Shown: positions 31,702 through 40,545, numbered from the stretch's first letter. The stretch: 64,000 nucleotides of DNA from Rhodospirillales bacterium URHD0017 (GCA_900110395.1 FODP01000001.1:310001-374000); one strand, 5' to 3'. Notes: generated by a model not told the origin, from the sequence alone. Numbers and translations are program-made.

Positions 31702-32111
31702 AAAGCCGATCCCTGGTCGTTCCCCCCGGGTTATTCGACAGCCGGCACTACGGCTTTGCGCAGGTGGCTGTGGTGTCGACGCCGCTCGGCCGCGCCGTCC
31801 ACGTATCCGGTCAGGTCGCCTGGGATGTCGACCAGAACATCGTCGGGCCGGGCGATATCGGCCGTCAGCTCGAGCACAGCCTCGACAATCTCGCGGTGGC
31901 GCTGGCGTCGGTCGGCGCTTCGCTCGATCAGGTCGGCGCGCTCAGCCTCTATATCAAGCAAAGCCACATGGCTGAGGGCAAGGCGATCAGCGCCGCCCTC
32001 AGGGCGAAGTTTGGCGACAATCCGCCATGCTCGACCTGGATCGGCGTGACGAGCCTCGCTGACGAGCGGTTTCTGATCGAGGTCGAGCCTTCGGTCGTGT
32101 TTCTTCCCTAG
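31698..32111 (+). CDS. Rid (YjgF/YER057c/UK114) family protein
   Basis: 137 residues of the Rid fold, 31698 overlapping the previous stop (ATGA). Features: VSTPLGRAVHVSGQVAWDVDQNIVGPGDIGRQLEHSLDNLAVAL and SLADERFLIEVEPSVVF (Glu-rich end strand). True RidA imine deaminases carry an Arg in a P-x-R-S-C/T context before the last strands; here it reads NPPCSTWIGV, so this is probably another Rid subfamily without imine hydrolase activity. Four-base overlap at its 3' end with the convergent SnoaL-like gene. Confidence 0.85.
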   Translation: MKSRSLVVPPGLFDSRHYGFAQVAVVSTPLGRAVHVSGQVAWDVDQNIVGPGDIGRQLEHSLDNLAVALASVGASLDQVGALSLYIKQSHMAEGKAISAALRAKFGDNPPCSTWIGVTSLADERFLIEVEPSVVFLP

Positions 32112-32581
32112 TGCAGCTTGCGGCGGTCGCGTGGAGCGGCGGTAGATGCCGTCGCCGCCGTCTGCCCCGTCTCGATCGGCGGCACGGGGCCGGAGTGATG
32201 GCCGATCATGCGCCAGCCGTCGCTCTGGCGGGCGAAGGTGTTTGTCGCCATGAGCTGGCCCTCGGGCAGGATCTCGCGGCAGACGACGATGGCCAGCCCC
32301 GGCCGGCCGATCACCGATTCGCCAACACAGCGCACCTTGGGCGATTCGGGATGGCGCAGGATGCCGCGCCAGCTCGCCATGATCTCGGCTCGGCCGTGCA
32401 GCGGTGCCTGGCCGGGATGCAGGCAGACCATGGCGCCGGTCTGCGCCCAGATCTGGTCCATGCCGGCGACGTCGCGCTCGGCGAAAGCGCGGTAAAAGGC
32501 GCGGTTGGCGGCCAGCACGGCCTCGCGTTCCTCATCGTCGAATTCCGCCAGGAGTGGCGGCAGTCGCGGCCGTCGCGGCAT
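32108..32581 (-). CDS. SnoaL-like/NTF2-fold protein
   Basis: 157 residues with an NTF2-like cone fold: VLAANRAFYRAFAERDVAGMDQIWAQTGAMVCLHPGQAPLHGRAEIMASWRGIL, then GRPGLAIVVCREIL and SDGWRMIGHHSGPVPP, followed by a short Thr/Ala-rich tail. This DUF4440/SnoaL_3-like superfamily includes enzymes and ligand-binding proteins, and no substrate can be deduced. The tail overlaps the Rid gene by four bases. It is divergent from the acyl-CoA dehydrogenase pair. Confidence 0.82.
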   Translation of the reverse strand: MPRRPRLPPLLAEFDDEEREAVLAANRAFYRAFAERDVAGMDQIWAQTGAMVCLHPGQAPLHGRAEIMASWRGILRHPESPKVRCVGESVIGRPGLAIVVCREILPEGQLMATNTFARQSDGWRMIGHHSGPVPPIETGQTAATASTAAPRDRRKLH

Positions 32582-32651
32582 TCGTCCCTCGAAACTCCCC
32601 GGTTGCCTGCTCTAGGATTAGCCGACAGAGAGGAAGCATCCAACCATCGAG

Positions 32652-33815
32652 ATGACGATGTCCATTCCCAAGCTCGAATTCCCGCCGTTCCATCTGCCCG
32701 CCGAGGCCGAGGCGCTGCGCGCCGAGGTCCGCAGCTTCCTCAAGGAGACGCTGCCAAAGGTGAAGTCGGAGGATCGCTTCGCCAGCTGGAACACCTTCTC
32801 GCCGGAGTTCAGCAAGGCGCTGGGCAAGAAGGGCTGGATCGGCATCACCTGGCCCAAGCAATACGGCGGCAGCGAGCGCAGCTTCCTGGACCGCTATGTC
32901 ATCACCGAGGAGCTTTTGGGTAACAGCGCGCCGGCCGGCGCACACTGGGTAGCAGACCGCCAGTCCGGGCCGCTGCTGCTCCGCTTCGGCAATGAAGAGC
33001 AGCGCCAGGCCATCCTGCCGCGCATCACCAAGGGCGAGTGCTACTTCTCCATCGGCATGAGCGAGCCCGATTCGGGCTCCGACCTCGCCTCAGTGCGCAC
33101 GCGCGCCGAGGCGGTGCCGGGCGGCTTCCGCGTCAACGGCACCAAGGTCTGGACCTCGGGCGCCCATCGCAACAACTACTGCATCGCCCTGGTGCGCACC
33201 TCGGGCCAGCATGGCGACCGCCACAAGGGGCTGAGCCAGCTCCTGGTCGATCTCAAGACGCCCGGCGTCACCATCCGGCCGATCATCAACCTCGCCGGTC
33301 GCCACGACTGGAACGAGGTGACCTTCACCGACGCCTTCATCCCAGAGAGCTGCCTCATCGGCAACGAAGGCGACGGCTGGCTGCAGGTGACGAGCGAGCT
33401 CGCCTTCGAGCGCTCCGGGCCCGAGCGCTTCATGCAGAACTTCTACATCCTGCGTGAGCTGGTGCGCGTGCTGGGCCGGCAGCCGGCCAAGCGCGCCTCG
33501 TCGATCCTCGGCCGCCTGGTCGCGCGGCTGTGGACGCTGCGCCAGATGTCGGTCGCCGTCGCCGGCATGATGCAGGGCGGCAAGTCGCCCGCCATCGAGG
33601 CGGCGCTGGTGAAGGACCTCGGCACCATCTACCAGCAGGACCTGCCGGAGATCGCCCGGGCGATCGCCGAATCCGACGCCACGACCGAAGAGGATCTCGC
33701 CGATTTCCTCGATGTGGCCCAGTACGCCACCATGATGGCGCCCAGCTACACCATCCAGGGCGGCACGACCCAGGTTCTGCGCGGCATCGTCGCGCGCGGT
33801 CTCGGCCTGCGCTGA
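32652..33815 (+). CDS. Acyl-CoA dehydrogenase, first of a pair
   Basis: 387 residues, FAD-dependent alpha/beta-unsaturation of an acyl-CoA. Motifs: GWIGITWPKQYGGSERSFLDRYVITEEL, CYFSIGMSEPDSGSDLASVRTRAE (FAD and substrate), FERSGPERFMQNFYILRELV, and a C-terminal PSYTIQGGTTQVLRGIVARGLGL with QxxGG-like region. Adjacent to a second dehydrogenase gene 12 bases downstream; such pairs commonly form alpha2beta2 complexes acting on steroid or branched acyl-CoA side chains. That assembly is inferred from arrangement only. Confidence 0.92.
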   Translation: MTMSIPKLEFPPFHLPAEAEALRAEVRSFLKETLPKVKSEDRFASWNTFSPEFSKALGKKGWIGITWPKQYGGSERSFLDRYVITEELLGNSAPAGAHWVADRQSGPLLLRFGNEEQRQAILPRITKGECYFSIGMSEPDSGSDLASVRTRAEAVPGGFRVNGTKVWTSGAHRNNYCIALVRTSGQHGDRHKGLSQLLVDLKTPGVTIRPIINLAGRHDWNEVTFTDAFIPESCLIGNEGDGWLQVTSELAFERSGPERFMQNFYILRELVRVLGRQPAKRASSILGRLVARLWTLRQMSVAVAGMMQGGKSPAIEAALVKDLGTIYQQDLPEIARAIAESDATTEEDLADFLDVAQYATMMAPSYTIQGGTTQVLRGIVARGLGLR

Positions 33816-33827
33816 AGGAGACGCACG

Positions 33828-34871
33828 ATGGACCGCGAAACCCGCGACATGCTGCTCGAGACCGCCGACCGCTTCTTCACCGAGCGCTGCGGCCGCGCCG
33901 TCGTCAACGAAGTGGAGAAGGGCGTGTGGCCCGCCGATCTCTGGAAGGAGATCGAGGAGATGGGTCTGCCGCTGATCGCGGTGCCCGAGGACAAGAACGG
34001 CGTTGGCGGCACTCTGGCCGACATGCTGGCGCTGTTGCGACTCGCGGGCTCGCATGCCGTGCCGGTGCCGCTCGCCGAGACCGCGCTTGGCAATCTGTTG
34101 ATCGCCGCGGCCGGCAGCGAGCCCAAGCCCGGTCCCGCAACACTGGCCTTGGGCAACCTAACGGTGAGCGGCGGAAGACTGAACGGCAAGATCGACCGCG
34201 TGCCCTTCGCCTCTGTGGCCGAGCGCTTCGTCACCGTCGTCGGCAACACGCTGGCCGTCGTCTCCGCAGCCAGCGCCAAGGTCGACGGCCAGCCGAGCCA
34301 TGCCGGCGAACCGTACGGCACGGTGACCTTCGACAACGCCGCGGCTGAGTTCAGCGGCGCTTCGCCGGTCAGCGCCGATCGCGCCTTCGAGCTGGCGGCG
34401 GTGATGCGCGCCATGCAGATGGCTGGCGCTGCCGACAAGGTCCTGGCCACCGCCGTCGAATACTCCAAGCAGCGCGTGCAGTTCGGCCGGCCGATCTCGA
34501 CCTTCCAGGCGATCCAGCACATGCTGGCCGAGCTTGCGAGCTACGTGGCGGCTACCATCGCCTCGGCCGAAGCGGCCGCACGCGATGCCGACGAAGGTGG
34601 CCTGGTCGACGGGGGTCGATTCTCCATTGCCGCCGCCAAGAGCCAAGCGTCGGATTTCGCCCAACGAATCGCCGGCATCTCGCACCAGTCGATGGGCGCC
34701 ATGGGCTTCACCCACGAGCACATCCTGCATCACTACACGCGAAGGCTCTGGGTGTGGCGTCGCGACTACGGTAGCGAGACCTTCTGGGGCGACAAGATCG
34801 GCGCGGCCTACGCCAAGGCCGGACCGGAGGCGCTATGGGCCTCCCTCAGCGCCAGCAAGTACGCGGCCTAG
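33828..34871 (+). CDS. Acyl-CoA dehydrogenase, second of a pair
   Basis: 347 residues with AAGGAGA ribosome site just before the ATG. Recognisable are WPADLWKEIEEMGLPLIAVPEDKNGVGGTLADM, SKQRVQFGRPISTFQAIQHMLAELASYV (C-terminal helical domain), and QSMGAMGFTHEHILHHYTRRLWVWRRDYG. It lacks the full central beta barrel signature GMSEP found in its partner, which is usual for the smaller subunit of heteromeric dehydrogenases. Likely acts with the preceding gene on an unknown acyl-CoA. Confidence 0.88.
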   Translation: MDRETRDMLLETADRFFTERCGRAVVNEVEKGVWPADLWKEIEEMGLPLIAVPEDKNGVGGTLADMLALLRLAGSHAVPVPLAETALGNLLIAAAGSEPKPGPATLALGNLTVSGGRLNGKIDRVPFASVAERFVTVVGNTLAVVSAASAKVDGQPSHAGEPYGTVTFDNAAAEFSGASPVSADRAFELAAVMRAMQMAGAADKVLATAVEYSKQRVQFGRPISTFQAIQHMLAELASYVAATIASAEAAARDADEGGLVDGGRFSIAAAKSQASDFAQRIAGISHQSMGAMGFTHEHILHHYTRRLWVWRRDYGSETFWGDKIGAAYAKAGPEALWASLSASKYAA

Positions 34872-35047
34872 CTTAGGGCGGTAGCGCGCGCAGACGACGA
34901 TCGAAGCTTGACGCCATTCTGCTTGCCGGAAAGCCACCGCCGAAAAAGTCACAGCGAAGATCACCAGGTGTGCAGCCGTAGCGATTGCTACGAGCCGACG
35001 AGCGGCGCAGCATGACGACGCTACAGTACCTATAGTCGGAGTATCTA

Positions 35048-35070
35048 CGCGTAAACCTCATAACAAAACA
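35048..35070 (+). promoter_or_regulatory. Leader motif shared with 3588-3610
   Basis: ACGCGTAAACCTCATAACAA lies between a TATAGT element (35032-35037, candidate -10) and the MFS gene ribosome site. It matches the 3588-3610 sequence over nearly its whole length. It would be in the 5' untranslated leader if transcription starts about seven bases after TATAGT. Confidence 0.4.
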
Positions 35071-35085
35071 TGGGAGGTTTAGCAG

Positions 35086-36384
35086 ATGTCCGCGTCCGCC
35101 ACGCCCACATCCTCATCAAGCATCCCCTGGTGGAAGGAACCCACCAAGGACCAATGGTATGCCTACACCGCCGCCTGGCTCGGTTGGACGCTCGATGCGT
35201 TCGACTTCACCATCTTCCTGCTGATCATGGTGCCGATCGCCAAGGAGTTCGATGTTCCGATCACCGCGGTCACCTTCGTCTTCACGCTGACCTTGTGGCT
35301 GCGGCTGGTCGGGGCCACCGCCGCCGGCTGGATGGCCGATCGTATGGGGCGCAAGACGCCGCTGATGATCTCCATCCTGTGGTACTCGATCTGCAACTTC
35401 ATCGCGGGCTTCTCGCCAACCTTCTACTTCCTGTTCTTCTTCCGCGCGCTGCTCGGCATCGGCATGGGCGCGGAATGGCCGGCCGGTGCGGCGCTGGCGA
35501 TGGAATCCTGGCCGGCGCGCTCGCGCGGCTTCATGAGCGGCGTGCTGCAGGGCTCGTGGGGACTGGGCTTCGCGCTATCGGCGCTGGCCTACGGCTTCCT
35601 CTATGAGGACATCGGCTGGCGCGGCCTGTTGTGGATCGGCATCCTGCCGGCGCTGGTGGTCGTGTGGATCCGCTTCTTCGTCAAGGAGCCGGAAGTGTGG
35701 GCCGAGAACAAGCGGCTGCAGACCGAGAAAAAGGCCGAGGTCCGCGCGCCGCTGTTCACCATCTTCAGGCGCCAGCACATCTTCAACACGCTGACCGGCT
35801 GCCTGTGGATGGGCGCGGCGTTCTGCGTCTACTACTCGATCTGGGCGCTGTTCTCGACCTATCTGCAGAAGGAACTCAGCTGGACGCCCGGCATGGTGGC
35901 GACGCCCTTGTTCTGGGCCAACATCGTGGTCTTCGCAGGGTCTGCCCTGTGGGGCGCTGTCGCGGACAAGTGGGGCAGGCGACCTGCCATCATCGTGCCC
36001 TGCGCCATCGCCGTCTTCGTCACGCCGCTCTATCTGTGGACCGCTGATCCTCTCTGGATCGTGTTCGGCTTCATCCTGCAGGGCGTGTTCGGCGGCTCGA
36101 TCTACGGCCAGAACCCGAGCTATCTCAGCGAGCGCTTCCCGACCGAGGTACGCGCCACGGCATCGGGCTTCGTCTATCACCAGGGCGCAATCTGGGGCGG
36201 CTTGGTGGCGCCGGTCATCAGCTACTTCGCGATCGAGCAGAAGATGGGCTTCGCCATGCCGATGATGGTGAGCACCATCGTGTTCCTGCTGATCGTGATC
36301 ATCGCGGTGGCGCTTGGGCCCGAAACCAAGGGCAAGATCCTCACCGCCGATCTCGAGACCATGAAGGCGGCCGAGGCGCCTTGA
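35086..36384 (+). CDS. MFS transporter (aromatic acid/sialate:H+ symporter-like)
   Basis: 432 residues with 12 predicted transmembrane segments. The MFS motif A appears as DRMGRKTPLMIS after TM2 and ADKWGRRPAI between TM8 and TM9; RALLGIGMGAEWPAG and PTEVRATASGFVYHQGA are typical of the AAHS/NanT branch, which carries aromatic acids, sialic acid or related anions. TM4 shows GLPW-type GMGAEWPAG. The ribosome site GGGAGG precedes the ATG. It follows an AT-rich leader and ends before an inverted repeat region. Confidence 0.92.
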   Translation: MSASATPTSSSSIPWWKEPTKDQWYAYTAAWLGWTLDAFDFTIFLLIMVPIAKEFDVPITAVTFVFTLTLWLRLVGATAAGWMADRMGRKTPLMISILWYSICNFIAGFSPTFYFLFFFRALLGIGMGAEWPAGAALAMESWPARSRGFMSGVLQGSWGLGFALSALAYGFLYEDIGWRGLLWIGILPALVVVWIRFFVKEPEVWAENKRLQTEKKAEVRAPLFTIFRRQHIFNTLTGCLWMGAAFCVYYSIWALFSTYLQKELSWTPGMVATPLFWANIVVFAGSALWGAVADKWGRRPAIIVPCAIAVFVTPLYLWTADPLWIVFGFILQGVFGGSIYGQNPSYLSERFPTEVRATASGFVYHQGAIWGGLVAPVISYFAIEQKMGFAMPMMVSTIVFLLIVIIAVALGPETKGKILTADLETMKAAEAP

Positions 36385-36404
36385 CGCGATAAGGCAGAAT
36401 GATT

Positions 36405-36542
36405 CTCCCCCGTCTTACGGGGGAGGGCAGGGTGGGGGAGAGCCTCAGTCGTGCTCTCGACCTTTTCAGATCATGATCTGCAAGGCCCACGCGTGGGCCT
36501 TGTGGCCTTCCCCCTCCCGGCTTCCCCGTAAGACGGGGGAGG
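36405..36542. repeat. Interspersed inverted repeat, family D, with two internal perfect palindromes
   Basis: Between convergent genes. Outer arms CTCCCCCGTCTTACGGGG and CCCCGTAAGACGGGGGAG are exact complements. Inside are two perfect palindromes: CAGATCATGATCTG (36467-36480) and the 22-base palindrome at 36481-36502, whose core is GGCCCACGCGTGGGCC. The palindromes could terminate both convergent transcripts; a T-run is present only as CTTTT at about 36462. No transposase is associated. Confidence 0.75.
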
Positions 36543-36553
36543 TGACGAAGGCA

Positions 36554-37447
36554 TCAGCCCTTGATCTCCACACCGGCCCATTCTTCCAGGACCTTGGCGA
36601 TATGCGTGAAGTCGGAACCCGCGCCGAACCGCGCGCGGGTCACGGCCAGCATCTCGCGCACCGCGCCGCCCACCACCATGGGCACACCCATGGCCTCGGC
36701 TTCCTCCACGCACAGCCGCACGTCCTTGTAGGAGAGGCCGGTCGCGAAGCCGAAATCGAAGGTGCGCGGCAGGATCGCGCGCGGGAACTTGTCCTGGCTG
36801 GCGCTGTTGCGCCCGCTCGAGGCGTTGATGATGTCGATGAGCACCTTGGCGTCCAACCCAGCCTTGACACCCATCGCCATCGCTTCCGATGTCGCCACCA
36901 TTGCCGTCGCGGCCAAAAGGTTGTTGGCGAGTTTGGCAGTCTGCGCCAGCCCCGGCTTTTCGCCGGCATGGAAGAGCTTGCCGAACACCTTCAGCACCGG
37001 CTCCAGCTTCTGATAGGCAGGCTTGGGGCACGACACCATGACAGCGAGCGTGCCCGCGTTGGCGCCGGTCACGCCGCCGCTCACCGGTGAATCGACCCAG
37101 GCGATCTTGCGCTCGGCGAGCTTGGCCGCGACTTCGGTCGCCACGCCGGGACCCGTCGTCGACAGGTCGATCACCGTGCGCACTTTAGGGCCGTTTATGA
37201 GGCCGCCATTGCCGCCCAGCGTCACCTCGCGCACGATGTCCGGTGTCGGCAGGCTCATGAACACGGTGTCGGCGATCGAGGCGACCTCGGCGGGGGAGGC
37301 CGCGAGCTCGGCGCCGCGCGCCACCAAGGGCGCGGTCGCCTCGTCCGAGACGTCGTAGACGCACAGCCGATAGCCGGCATCGAGCAGGCGGTTGGCCATG
37401 GGACCACCCATGCGTCCGACGCCGACGAAGCCCAAGAGATCAGCCAT
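36554..37447 (-). CDS. 3-hydroxyisobutyrate dehydrogenase-family oxidoreductase (beta-hydroxyacid)
   Basis: 297 residues of the beta-hydroxyacid dehydrogenase family (3-hydroxyisobutyrate, tartronate semialdehyde, 6-phosphogluconate relatives). Rossmann motif GFVGVGRMGGPMANRLLDAG, DSPVSGGVTGANAGTLAVMVSC, and the catalytic lysine in KLANNLLAATAMVATSEA. Divergent from LacI; a LacI-type palindrome lies 22 bases upstream of its start. Substrate unknown, but the SDR and TRAP receptor in the same regulon suggest uptake and oxidation of a sugar acid or hydroxyacid. Confidence 0.9.
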   Translation of the reverse strand: MADLLGFVGVGRMGGPMANRLLDAGYRLCVYDVSDEATAPLVARGAELAASPAEVASIADTVFMSLPTPDIVREVTLGGNGGLINGPKVRTVIDLSTTGPGVATEVAAKLAERKIAWVDSPVSGGVTGANAGTLAVMVSCPKPAYQKLEPVLKVFGKLFHAGEKPGLAQTAKLANNLLAATAMVATSEAMAMGVKAGLDAKVLIDIINASSGRNSASQDKFPRAILPRTFDFGFATGLSYKDVRLCVEEAEAMGVPMVVGGAVREMLAVTRARFGAGSDFTHIAKVLEEWAGVEIKG

Positions 37448-37469
37448 TGTCGTTCCTCCGCGCGTTATG

Positions 37470-37483
37470 TGGTATCGCTACCA
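37470..37483. promoter_or_regulatory. LacI-type operator 1 (TGGTATCGCTACCA)
   Basis: An inverted repeat TGGTA-TCGC-TACCA in the 55-base gap between the divergent dehydrogenase and LacI genes. The same 14 bases occur in reverse orientation at 39336-39349. This resembles LacI-family operators in alphaproteobacteria. Binding here would autoregulate LacI and repress the dehydrogenase. Confidence 0.7.
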
Positions 37484-37502
37484 ACCTATAGGGAGGGCAG
37501 GG

Positions 37503-38540
37503 ATGGCCGGCAAGGCCAACGGCCGCAAGGCGCGAAACGGTGGCGGCGAGATCACCATGAGCGACATCGCACGCCATGCCGGCGTCTCGCCGATGACGGT
37601 GTCGCGCGCGCTCTCCGATCCCGCGAGCGTGTCGGACAAGATGCGCCGCAAGGTCGACGCCGCGGTGCGCCAGTTCGGCTATCTGCCCAACCGCATCGCC
37701 GGCAGCCTGTCGTCCAAGCGCTCCAACGTGATCGGCCTGGTCGTGCCCTCGATCCGCAACTCGCTCTACGCCGCCATGATCCACGCCATCTCCGACGTGG
37801 CGCGCGCCAACGGCCTGCATCTGATGATCGCCAACTCCGGCCATCGGCTGGAGGACGAGGAGGCGCTCGTGTCCGCCCTTCTGGCCCAGCGAGTCTGCGG
37901 CCTGGTGCTGCACAACAGCACCCATTCCAAGCGCCTGCGCGAGCTTCTGGCCCGCGCCGACATTCCGGTGATCGAGACCGGCAACCTGCCGGCCAAGCCG
38001 ATCGACATGGCGGTGAGCTATTCCAACTTCGACGCCGCGCGCGCCATGACCGGCCATCTCGGTCGGCTGGGCTACAAACGCATCGGCTTCGTCACCTTGC
38101 CGCTGCGTGACAACGACCGCTCGCGCGAGCGCCGGCGCGGCTACTTCGCGGCGCTGACGGAGCTCGGCCTGCCGGCCGATCCCGGCCTGGTGCTGGAGGC
38201 GCCGGGCGGCTTCGCCGAAGGCGCAGACGCGCTGGTCCGCCTGGTGCAGACTCATCCCGACATCGACGCCTGTTTCTTCGCCGGCGACGTTTTGGCCGTC
38301 GGCGCCCTGTTCGAATGCCAGCGCCGCGGCTGGGCCGTGCCCGGCCGCATCGCCATCGCGAGCTTCGACGACCTCGACCTCTTGCGCCACACCGTGCCGA
38401 CGGTGACGACGCTGCGCATTCCGCGCCAGGATATCGGCCGGCGCAGCGCCGAGCTTCTGGTCAACCGGCTGCACGGCGCCTCGCCGCAAAAGGTCAGGAT
38501 CGATGTCGGCTTCGAGATCGTCCAACGCGAGAGCACCTGA
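37503..38540 (+). CDS. LacI-family transcriptional regulator
   Basis: 345 residues from 37503 (MAGKANGRKARNGGGEITMS; ribosome site AGGGAGGGCA). N-terminal HTH ITMSDIARHAGVSPMTVSRALSDPASVSDKMRRKVDAAVRQFGYLPNRIAGSL, then the periplasmic-binding-protein-like ligand domain with NVIGLVVPSIRNSLYAAMIHAI, VIETGNLPAKPIDMAV and FAGDVLAVGALFECQRRGWAVPGRIAIASFDD. The inducer is probably a sugar acid or metabolite of the adjacent module. Ends 9 bases before the SDR gene, so LacI and SDR may be co-transcribed. Confidence 0.95.
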   Translation: MAGKANGRKARNGGGEITMSDIARHAGVSPMTVSRALSDPASVSDKMRRKVDAAVRQFGYLPNRIAGSLSSKRSNVIGLVVPSIRNSLYAAMIHAISDVARANGLHLMIANSGHRLEDEEALVSALLAQRVCGLVLHNSTHSKRLRELLARADIPVIETGNLPAKPIDMAVSYSNFDAARAMTGHLGRLGYKRIGFVTLPLRDNDRSRERRRGYFAALTELGLPADPGLVLEAPGGFAEGADALVRLVQTHPDIDACFFAGDVLAVGALFECQRRGWAVPGRIAIASFDDLDLLRHTVPTVTTLRIPRQDIGRRSAELLVNRLHGASPQKVRIDVGFEIVQREST

Positions 38541-38549
38541 GGAGAAGAC

Positions 38550-39332
38550 ATGCTGAAAGGCCGATGTGCGTTGATCACGGGCTCCACTCAGGGGCTGGGC
38601 TACGCGCTGGCCGAGCGTTTGGCGGCCGAGGGCTGCAACATCGTGATGAACGGCTTCGGGGAGAAGGACGAGATCGAGAGCCGGCGCCGCAAACTCGAAA
38701 GTGCGCATGGCGTGCGTGCGATCCATCACGGCGCCGATGTGGCGGAGCCCCGGCAGATCGCCGATCTGGTGGCGGCGGCGCAAAGCACGTTCGGCGGCGT
38801 CGACGTGCTGATCAACAACGCCGTGGTGCGCTACTTCTCGCCAATTGAGGCGTTCAAGCCCGAGGACTGGGACCGCGCGTTGGCGGTCAATCTTTCATCG
38901 GCTTTCCACACGGTCCGCCGGGCAATGCCCGGCATGCGCGAGCGCGACTTCGGCCGAATCGTCAACGTCGCCTCGGTGTACGGCCTGTTCGCCACGGCGA
39001 ACCGCGTCGACTACGTCACCACCAAGACCGCGCTGATCGGCTTCACCCGCGCCATCGCACTCGAGACGGCGCGCACCAACATCACCTGCAACGCCATCTG
39101 CCCGGGCACGATTCCCACTCCCAACATCGAAGGCCGGCTCGAGGCGGAGCGGGCAAAGTCGGGCCAGTCGCGCGCGGAGGCCGAGCGCGCCTTCCTCGCG
39201 ACGCGGCAACCATCGGGAAAATTCGTGGCGCCGGATCGTGTCGCGGCTCTCGTCGCTTTGCTGTGCGGACCTTCCGGCGCCGACATCACCGGTTCGGCCA
39301 TCCCGATCGACGGCGGCTGGAGCGCCGCCTGA
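38550..39332 (+). CDS. SDR-family oxidoreductase (3-hydroxybutyrate dehydrogenase-like)
   Basis: 260 residues. Cofactor motif LITGSTQGLGYALAERLA, NNA in DVLINNAVVR, catalytic Ser/Tyr/Lys in NVASVYGLFATANRVDYVTTKTALIGFTRA (YxxxK as YVTTK), and NAICPGTIPTPNIEGRLE followed by GSAIPIDGGWSAA. The TPNIE and length match 3-hydroxybutyrate dehydrogenases, but many SDRs share these. Good GAGGAGAAG ribosome site. Operator 2 lies 3 bases past its stop. Confidence 0.9.
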   Translation: MLKGRCALITGSTQGLGYALAERLAAEGCNIVMNGFGEKDEIESRRRKLESAHGVRAIHHGADVAEPRQIADLVAAAQSTFGGVDVLINNAVVRYFSPIEAFKPEDWDRALAVNLSSAFHTVRRAMPGMRERDFGRIVNVASVYGLFATANRVDYVTTKTALIGFTRAIALETARTNITCNAICPGTIPTPNIEGRLEAERAKSGQSRAEAERAFLATRQPSGKFVAPDRVAALVALLCGPSGADITGSAIPIDGGWSAA

Positions 39333-39335
39333 ATT

Positions 39336-39349
39336 TGGTAGCGATACCA
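39336..39349. promoter_or_regulatory. LacI-type operator 2 (TGGTAGCGATACCA)
   Basis: Exact reverse complement of the site at 37470-37483, located 46 bases before the TRAP receptor ATG. Its conservation in a second promoter strongly suggests that this LacI protein controls the TRAP receptor too. Confidence 0.7.
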
Positions 39350-39395
39350 TGGGTGCCGGCCTAGTATTTCCGGCAACGAAGAGGAGGAAAACGTC

Positions 39396-40484
39396 ATGAC
39401 CATCACCCGCCGACAATTCGCTCCCGCCGCGGCGCTCGCCACGCTTGCCGCATCGCCCGCCTTTGCCCAGCAGACCAACGAGAACGTGAAGTGGCGCTTC
39501 ACCACGAGCTTCCCCAAGAGTCTCGACACGCTGTTCGGCGCCGCCCAAACGGTCGCCCGCATCGTCGGCGAGCTGACCGACGGCAAGTTCCAGCTCCAGA
39601 CCTTCGCCGCCGGCGAGATCGTGCCGGCCCTGCAGGTGCTCGATGCGGTGTCCAACGGCACCGTCGAATGCGGCCACACCTACACCGGCTACTACATCGG
39701 CAAGAACCCCAGCTTCATCTTCGACGGTTCGCTGCCCTTCGGCTTCACGCCGCGCCAGCACAATGCCTGGATGATGTTCGGCGACGGCCGCAAGCTGATG
39801 GACGAGGTCTACGACGGCTTCAACGTCGTCGCTTTCCCGGCCGGCCAGACCGGCGGCCAGATGTTCGGCTGGTTCCGCAAGGAGATCAAAAGCCCGAAGG
39901 ACTTCGAGGGCCTGAAGATGCGCACCGCCGGCTTCGGCGGCAAGGTCATGCAGAAGCTCGGCGCGGTGCCGCAGCAGATCGCTGGCGGGGAGATCTATCC
40001 GGCGATGGAGCGTGGCACGATCGACGCGTGCGAATGGGTCGGTCCGTACGACGACGAGAAGCTCGGCTTCAACAAGGTCGCCAAGTACTACTACACGCCC
40101 GGCGTCATGGAGCTCGAGGCCGTCAACCAGATCATGGTCGGCAAGCAGCCGTGGGCCAGCTTGCCGCCGCGTTACCAGGCGGCGCTGCGCTATGCCGGCA
40201 ACTACGCCATGACCGAAATGATGGCGTCGTACGACGCCAAGAACGCCCAGGCGATCGCCCGCCTGGTTGCCTCGGGCACGCAGCTCTCCGTGCTGCCGGA
40301 GGACGTCATCAAGGCGCTGCGCGGCGCACTCGAAGCGGTGCTCGACGAGGAGGCGGCGGGCAACGAGCAGTTCAAGAAGATCCTGGCCAACTGGCGGCAG
40401 TTCCGCGCCGACCAGCATCGCTGGTTCTCGATCGCCGATACCCGCGCCGAGCTCGCGGTCTACCGCACGGATCCTCAGCGCTAG
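39396..40484 (+). CDS. dctP: TRAP transporter substrate-binding protein (DctP/TAXI-type), Tat-exported
   Basis: 362 residues with twin-arginine signal MTITRRQFAPAAALATLAAS (TRRQF) and likely cleavage after SPAFA, so it is probably folded in the cytoplasm before export. DctP family traits: KWRFTTSFPKSLDTLFGAA, VECGHTYTGYYIGKNP, LPFGFTPRQHNAWM, KMRTAGFGGKVMQKLGAVP. The GAGGAGGA ribosome site is strong. No DctQ or DctM membrane gene lies in the window, so it either uses a distant partner or has lost it. Regulated by the adjacent LacI operator; ligand unknown. Confidence 0.92.
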   Translation: MTITRRQFAPAAALATLAASPAFAQQTNENVKWRFTTSFPKSLDTLFGAAQTVARIVGELTDGKFQLQTFAAGEIVPALQVLDAVSNGTVECGHTYTGYYIGKNPSFIFDGSLPFGFTPRQHNAWMMFGDGRKLMDEVYDGFNVVAFPAGQTGGQMFGWFRKEIKSPKDFEGLKMRTAGFGGKVMQKLGAVPQQIAGGEIYPAMERGTIDACEWVGPYDDEKLGFNKVAKYYYTPGVMELEAVNQIMVGKQPWASLPPRYQAALRYAGNYAMTEMMASYDAKNAQAIARLVASGTQLSVLPEDVIKALRGALEAVLDEEAAGNEQFKKILANWRQFRADQHRWFSIADTRAELAVYRTDPQR

Positions 40485-40545
40485 GCCGAGGCAACCCGGG
40501 CAGCGCCCCGTCGTTCCTTCGCAGGACGCCTCGGAGGAACGACGC

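Noticed and set aside
34873..35061. 62-codon minus-strand frame before the MFS gene
   Set aside because: Overlaps the AT-rich promoter and leader; no ribosome site or domain, and rich in Arg/Ser.
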